NCBI GenBank assembly: GCA_949318235.1
Contig: OX439136.1
Coordinates: 17,825,786-17,889,785 of the forward strand
Reading direction: 5' to 3'
DNA from: Ecdyonurus torrentis
Lineage: Eukaryota; Arthropoda; Insecta; Ephemeroptera; Heptageniidae
Length of the DNA stretch: 64,000 nt
A program made the translations under genes and the position numbers. Under the pieces are notes generated by a model that had not been told where the DNA came from, did not search any database, and worked only from the letters and a program-made list of their open reading frames with translations. Of the stretch, positions 58,077-64,000 are shown piece by piece. Every line of letters starts with the position of its first letter. Positions within the stretch are counted from its first letter, which is position 1.

Positions 58077-59008
58077 CTGACTAAAATAAAAGTTAATAAA
58101 CTTATACTTTTTATCTGCAAATGTACCAATTTTTACAGCTACTTTGAAATAACATTTAACATTATTTTAATATTGTTTTAATATTTTGATTATTATTACC
58201 TTCTTTTGTTTGGCAATTACTCAAAAAGAAAAAAAATTACGACCTCCAAAGCTGATCGCAAAATTACTGCTTTACGCTCATGAAAACATGTATACAGTTA
58301 CTGCGCTTCGTTTCACTTCGCTCGGCTAAGTTTTTGCGGCTTTAGCAGGGATTTGCACTAACATTATCACAAGTAAAAATTCAAATTTTGTTTGAATTCT
58401 TTTTATCATGTTTTATTATTATAATCTAATGTGAGACTTTTGATCCAGCTAGTTTCAACAGAGAAACATAGTGATGAGATAAAATAAAAAAAATTTCATA
58501 GTGTAATTATTTTTTTTTCTGAGGCACATGACCAGGGTTTATTCTTTGCCCATAGCATATAGTATAAAAATTTAAATAGTCACATCTAGTACCATCATTT
58601 TACGTTAAATTTACAAAAAGTGAGGAATGTTTAAAGCTGTTTAAATTTCAGCCCTAATTCTTTAGTATAGTAACACTATGATGACGAACTTTCGTCAGTG
58701 ATTCTGTCAGATTGTTTGCCATAACATAATACAGCTATATTATATAAAATAAAATTTCTTACATATTTTTCTATTATATACAAAGTTTTGTTATTAGTGA
58801 AGAGTCAAATTCTTACACACGATTTGTTTCTTGCATTCTTGTCTTTAACTTTTTGAAAGTTTATGTTCGAGGGTGCTTTGGAATTTTAGCACAACTATAT
58901 AACAGCAACAACAACAAAACTCTTTCTTGTAACAATTTTATAAAACAACGAGAGTGGCGTGTCTTGTGCAATTTATCAATGCTGTGTCGGAGATGTAAAA
59001 TTTTATTG

Positions 59009-59009
<1 letters not shown>

Positions 59010-59046
<37 letters not shown>
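59010..59046. repeat. Poly-T run (37)
   Basis: Uninterrupted T. Confidence 0.9.
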
Positions 59047-59380
59047 CGTGCAAATTTTTAAAGTTTTACAACTTGTAAACAGAATAAGTATTATTTCGTG
59101 CTGAAATAAAAAGTACATGTATGCAGCTTCCTCTAACTATATTTTTCTTTGCAGAAAAATCCTTTATTGTGGTTCATTATTTATTTACATCACATGATAA
59201 AAAGAATTTTCAAATAATATATTAGACATCATATATTTATAAGATTTTATTACGTTCCATGTCTTTATGTGTTGCTAGTGCTAGGCATCTACTGCATTTC
59301 TGTGGTGTGTGCAATAGAAAAACATTGTTTGGTAGGGAAAAAAAGTACAACTTCAATAGTACAACACAATTGAAATATGA

Positions 59381-59603
59381 ACACGGAAAAAATTACCTAA
59401 ATAGTTACTATTTAGATTTTTTTTTCATTTCATAGTAAATTTGTTAGATATATACAAAGTTTTTTAAGATCTAAAGGGCTGAAGAAATTACGTTTATATG
59501 CTAACAAGTTACTGTTTAACCTTTTTTCAACCAAGTTATTGGTTTGTACTGAAGAGTTACATCTATGTAACTGAATAATTTCTTAAATTTATGTTTTCCG
59601 TGT
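59381..59603. mobile_element. Foldback element with ACACGGAAAA ends
   Basis: ACACGGAAAA at 59381-59390 and TTTTCCGTGT at 59594-59603 are exact inverted ends, and AATTACCTAAAT/ATTTAAGAAATTATT continue the pairing weakly. Internal palindromes CTAAATAG-TTA-CTATTTAG and AGTTACAT-CT-ATGTAACT are present. Isolated ACACGGAAAA ends also occur near 580 and 17603. Confidence 0.55.
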
Positions 59604-60860
59604 AGGACTATGTTATGTACATACAATGAGACTGTTAAAAAAGTTTATTTTTTCCTGTGGCGTTATTATCATTTTATTACGAAAGTTATTTCTTTATTTA
59701 GTATACTTTACTAGTAATTTAAATATAAATAGTGATTTGTAACTAATACGATTAGAGCTTGAAAAGTACAATAGTGTACTCGTAATTAATTTTTTATCCT
59801 GTAGCATTGCAGAATCATACTATAACCACAACTTTTGATTAGTCAGAAATTTAATTTTTGTAATTTTAAACTTATACATATTTGAAAATAGCAAATATAT
59901 ATATAAAATAAATAAATAAATAAATAATCGTCTTTATTATATATATATATATATATATATTATTATATATATATTTAATTTACTTTTACTAGCAAAAAGC
60001 ACTGCTAATTCATTTCAAAATAGTTGTTCGTATCAATATGTCAATCGTAATTTCCTTACAGGTATATAAGTATTTTTTTTTTGTACGTATAAAACTTAAT
60101 GAACTTAAAAAAAGTCTCAAAACATTTCATCAAAATAGCAAAACACATAAAAAGTGTTTTCCTTCTTAATGTTTTGGTTTCCTAATAAAATTTAACTTTT
60201 CCTTTCTTTTTCTTTTATCGTGGTCTTTTTGGTGACATGAAAAAAACATGTGCTTTCTTTTCTCTGTGAAAATAACAAATGTCAGTAAACATTTTTATTT
60301 TCTAAAGCCGTATTTTTTTTCTCGTCTTTTTCTTTCTTTGCTGTACCCAGTATTTCGTAAAGAAATTGGTTTTTCTTTAAATCCATATTGAACATTTTTT
60401 GCTTTAGATCAGCTCCTCGTTGTATTCAATTATTGGAATTTTGAGTGATAAAAAAAAAAAAAAAAAAAAAAAAAATCCACTGCACATTAAGATTTTACAA
60501 AAAATGAAATTTTTACACACTTTACTTTAATTATATTCATATTGCAGTCACTTTATTAAAAAATAAGTTGTTGTTTTTTCACAGAAAAAAAAATGTAATG
60601 GCGTAAATTTTTAATCTCAAGAGTATTCAAGTTTAATTAAAATTTATCATTGCGTTGGTAAGTGAAAAAATTATAACAATTATACTTTCTTCTTGAGGCA
60701 ACCTCAAAGGTGGTGTATTTATATGAATAAAATGAAAGAGACGATGTGAGGAATAATGATGAAGTATAACAAAGCGAGACAGAGAAAGCGAGAGAGAGAG
60801 AGAGAGAAAGAAAGAGAGGAGAAACAAAATTTAATTAGTTCAAATTTATACAAAAAAATA

Positions 60861-61001
60861 TTCATTCATTCATTCATTCATTCATTCATTCATTCATTCA
60901 TTCATTCATTCATTCATTCATTCATTCATTCATTCATTCATTCATTCATTCATTCATTCATTCATTCATTCATTCATTCATTCATTCATCCATTCATTCA
61001 T
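60861..61001. repeat. (TTCA)n microsatellite
   Basis: About 32 units plus an imperfect 3' edge (ATCC variant). Confidence 0.95.
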
Positions 61002-61305
61002 TTGTTCATTTTTATATTACTTTATTTCTTCTCATTCAATAATTTATTCAATATTTATTTAAAATATATAGATTTTTTTTGCAAAATGTTCTTAATTCAA
61101 CTGAAACATTAAAAGTGTCAGATTTTCTTCTTCTTTCCTTTCTCTGGTTTTCCCATCGTCCACAACTAAAGTATAAGTAAAGTTTTTGATATAATATACA
61201 AGAGTGAAAATGAAAAGAATGATCGTTATTCTGCATAACAAAACAATTTTCTTGAATAATAACAAAAGAGCTGATGAGTTTTGAAAAGACTATATAATAT
61301 GCAAG

Positions 61306-61306
61306 A

Positions 61307-61397
<91 letters not shown>
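61306..61397. repeat. (AG)n microsatellite
   Basis: About 45 units with one AAAG interruption near 61320. Confidence 0.95.
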
Positions 61398-61399
<2 letters not shown>

Positions 61400-61870
61400 C
61401 ACACTATATTTATAAGGGAAGGGAAAAGACGTAAAAGTACATACATAAACTTAGTCTTGGTATATCAAAAGGTTTATTATTATTTCTCTCACCCTATCAT
61501 ATATGTTAACTCTTATTCTTCTTAGGTTATATTATTATTATTATCATGATCCTCATTGCGTGTAGACTGCTTTTGTAATTGCAATCTACGTATAACAATA
61601 CACACACGTATACACAAGAATATACATAATATGCCATATCATATATAAGCATAATATTATATAACATCACATACCACAATAAAATGTTTATATATATTAA
61701 TTTCAAGATGTATTATATATATATTATCTTAACCAAAATAATAGAGGGTGCTGTGTAGACTAATGAAATTTATAAATCTCAGGTAGGCTATAGTTATATA
61801 TTTTTTTACTAAAATTAACTGGTAAATAAATAAATGCAAAATCGTGATGCACAGTGACATTCGAAAGAAC

Positions 61871-61909
<39 letters not shown>

Positions 61910-62647
61910 ATGTCAAAATTTTAGGTGTAAATAATGGCCAAACTAGGCATTTTTTTGTTTTTTTTTAATGAAAAATTAAGAATGATTAAACAAAAATAAT
62001 ATTTTATCTTTTTCTGATGAAAGATTTAAAAATATATATCATAATCTATAATACGTTTTAGCTGTCGTGTGGGAAGAATTTTTTTTATTTTTTACCAATA
62101 AAGTACCAAATTATTTCCTATACGTATTATATTTCATTTTTCAGATAAAAATAAGCTACTCAATTTGATAAATAGAACTATGAAGTTTCCAAACATGCAT
62201 CGTCAAAATTTTGGTGATGCTACCTTAAGAGACTTATAAAAACAAAAATTGCAGCATGTTTAACAATACATCGTTCTAAAATCCATTTTAAGCCTCACTT
62301 AAATACTGTAAAGTAGTTATATATAATATATATAATACCACAAAATACTAGTGTTACAATTACTTTTCCACAACAATGTTATAATAACAATATTAAAACT
62401 TTTCTTCTATAATATACTTACCATGGATCTTATTTCTAACTCTCCTAAGTGACATTATGCATTTAAAATATCATGTTTCTACAAACACTACCTTTTGTTT
62501 TGTTTAATTATATGCATACATTATAATTAATTACTTAATATGAGATGCTTTAGTATCTAAGCTGAAGAGGATAATAATTTAAATTAATTATATTATTTAT
62601 TTAAATTGAAAAATAAGGGAATAAATTTACAGGGTGATATAAAATGT

Positions 62648-62772
<125 letters not shown>

Positions 62773-63045
62773 TAGCAATACAGTGTATGCTTACGGTGAC
62801 TTAATTTAAGTAATGCTTATAGTAATCGGTTACAGAAAGCTATAGATTTTTTTTTTTTTTATATTATACTCTGTACATTTTTATTGCTTCATTAAAGCGA
62901 CATTTCTTATGTAAGAAATACTAAAAATTGATTATCATATTTTTTTAGTAGTATAATCTAAGAAAAGTGAAGTTTTTAAAGTAAATTAATTTAATATGGA
63001 AACTCAGGAAAGAGAAAAAAAATTAAGTAAAGTAATAAAGAAGAG

Positions 63046-63048
<3 letters not shown>

Positions 63049-63098
<50 letters not shown>
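63049..63098. repeat. (GA)n microsatellite
   Basis: About 25 units. Confidence 0.93.
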
Positions 63099-63101
<3 letters not shown>

Positions 63102-63695
63102 TACCATTAATAATGTTTATTTAAGTTACACATAATTTTATTAATATATGAATTTACACAATGTATAAAGTACGTTTTCTTTTTTCTCTACCGTTACCAC
63201 TCCAGAAAACTAGCTAAAGTAAAAGTATAACTTAAAGCTTTATACGGATTAAATTAACAAAGATCTAAAAAAGGAACAAAATTAAATTATATAAAAAACA
63301 AAAACATTCTTTTACACTATGTGTACACGTTTACTATTATGAAACTTTTTTCGTAATATGAAATATTATATTATCTTTGAATTAATTTTTTATTATTATT
63401 ATTTTTATCATAGAAACTTATTTACTATTAGCTATCAAAAAGTTTTACCCTTTAAACTTTATAGTGTCTAATATAAGATGTTGAATAAGAATCATGAATT
63501 TACTTGAAACTATAAATTTAACTATTGAGTTGTAAAATAGGACATCAAATTGTAGAAAACTTTTGTTATAGGTGTTCGTAATCTTGATATAATTAAGATT
63601 ACTTGACTCGAACCAAATCTGTACTCGAAACAAAATGTCTCTTTATACTTATAAATAATGATAGAGCCACATATATTGTGTTCCTTTCTTTACTC

Positions 63696-63697
<2 letters not shown>

Positions 63698-63730
<33 letters not shown>
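63698..63730. repeat. Poly-T run (33)
   Basis: Uninterrupted T followed by CCCC. Confidence 0.9.
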
Positions 63731-64000
63731 CCCCAAGAATTAAGTGTCTTCATTTTATTACAATACAATTTCTGATAGCATATACATACATATGTTTACA
63801 GTCTTGTGTTTCATTTATTTGTGTTTATTATATTTTGTATAGATTTTGTATAATACATCTTTTCACTCATCTCAGCTTCCTCCCCCCCCCCCCCCTCCCA
63901 AATAGATACTGCAATCTAAAATAGTTTACAAAAATATAGATAAAATATAATATAAAATCATAAAATCATGTCTTTTTTTTCTTTTTTCTTTGAAAATGTT

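Overview
The window is animal nuclear DNA: very AT-rich, with long CT/GA, AT and TCAT microsatellites, long homopolymer runs, and many short inverted-repeat (MITE-like) insertions. The only protein-coding sequence I can support is three spliced exons on the + strand, at 32471-32682, 33535-33689 and 35299-35488. Their GT/AG boundaries and codon phases agree with each other. Joined, they give about 185 residues of spectrin-repeat coiled coil, which I identify as the distal rod of dystrophin. From memory, human DMD exons 53, 54 and 55 are 212, 155 and 190 bp; these three exons have the same sizes and phases. The peptides align with the recalled human protein without gaps at roughly one-quarter identity in the two exons I counted. 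That level of divergence and the base composition suggest an invertebrate. I cannot name the phylum; a mollusc or chelicerate would fit but is not shown.

Layout. Positions 1-32470 contain no exon I can recognise and are probably the large intron upstream of the exon-53 homologue. This stretch holds foldback elements near 0.2-0.7, 6.06-6.37, 14.09-14.58, 28.4 and 29.4 kb, TA- or TTAA-flanked short elements near 7.45, 10.06, 11.2, 16.9, 25.5 and 28.0 kb, members of a ~250-310 bp dispersed family near 8.0, 15.3 and 30.5 kb, and many microsatellites. Positions 32471-35488 are the compact exon cluster with introns of 852 and 1609 bp; the second intron carries three independent short-element insertions. 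Positions 35489-64000 are again exon-free and probably the start of the next large intron, with TTAA-type elements at 41.4, 43.2 and 47.3 kb, foldbacks at 49.5 and 59.4 kb, and more microsatellites.

No rRNA, tRNA, CRISPR, prokaryotic gene or intact transposase was seen. Nearly all the longer open frames are translated microsatellites (Ile-His-Ser-Phe, Leu-Ser, Arg-Glu or Ile-Tyr repeats) or chance frames in AT-rich DNA. The points most worth checking are the exact exon architecture of the dystrophin segment and the recurrence of the palindromic octamer TGACGTCA inside several otherwise different foldback families.
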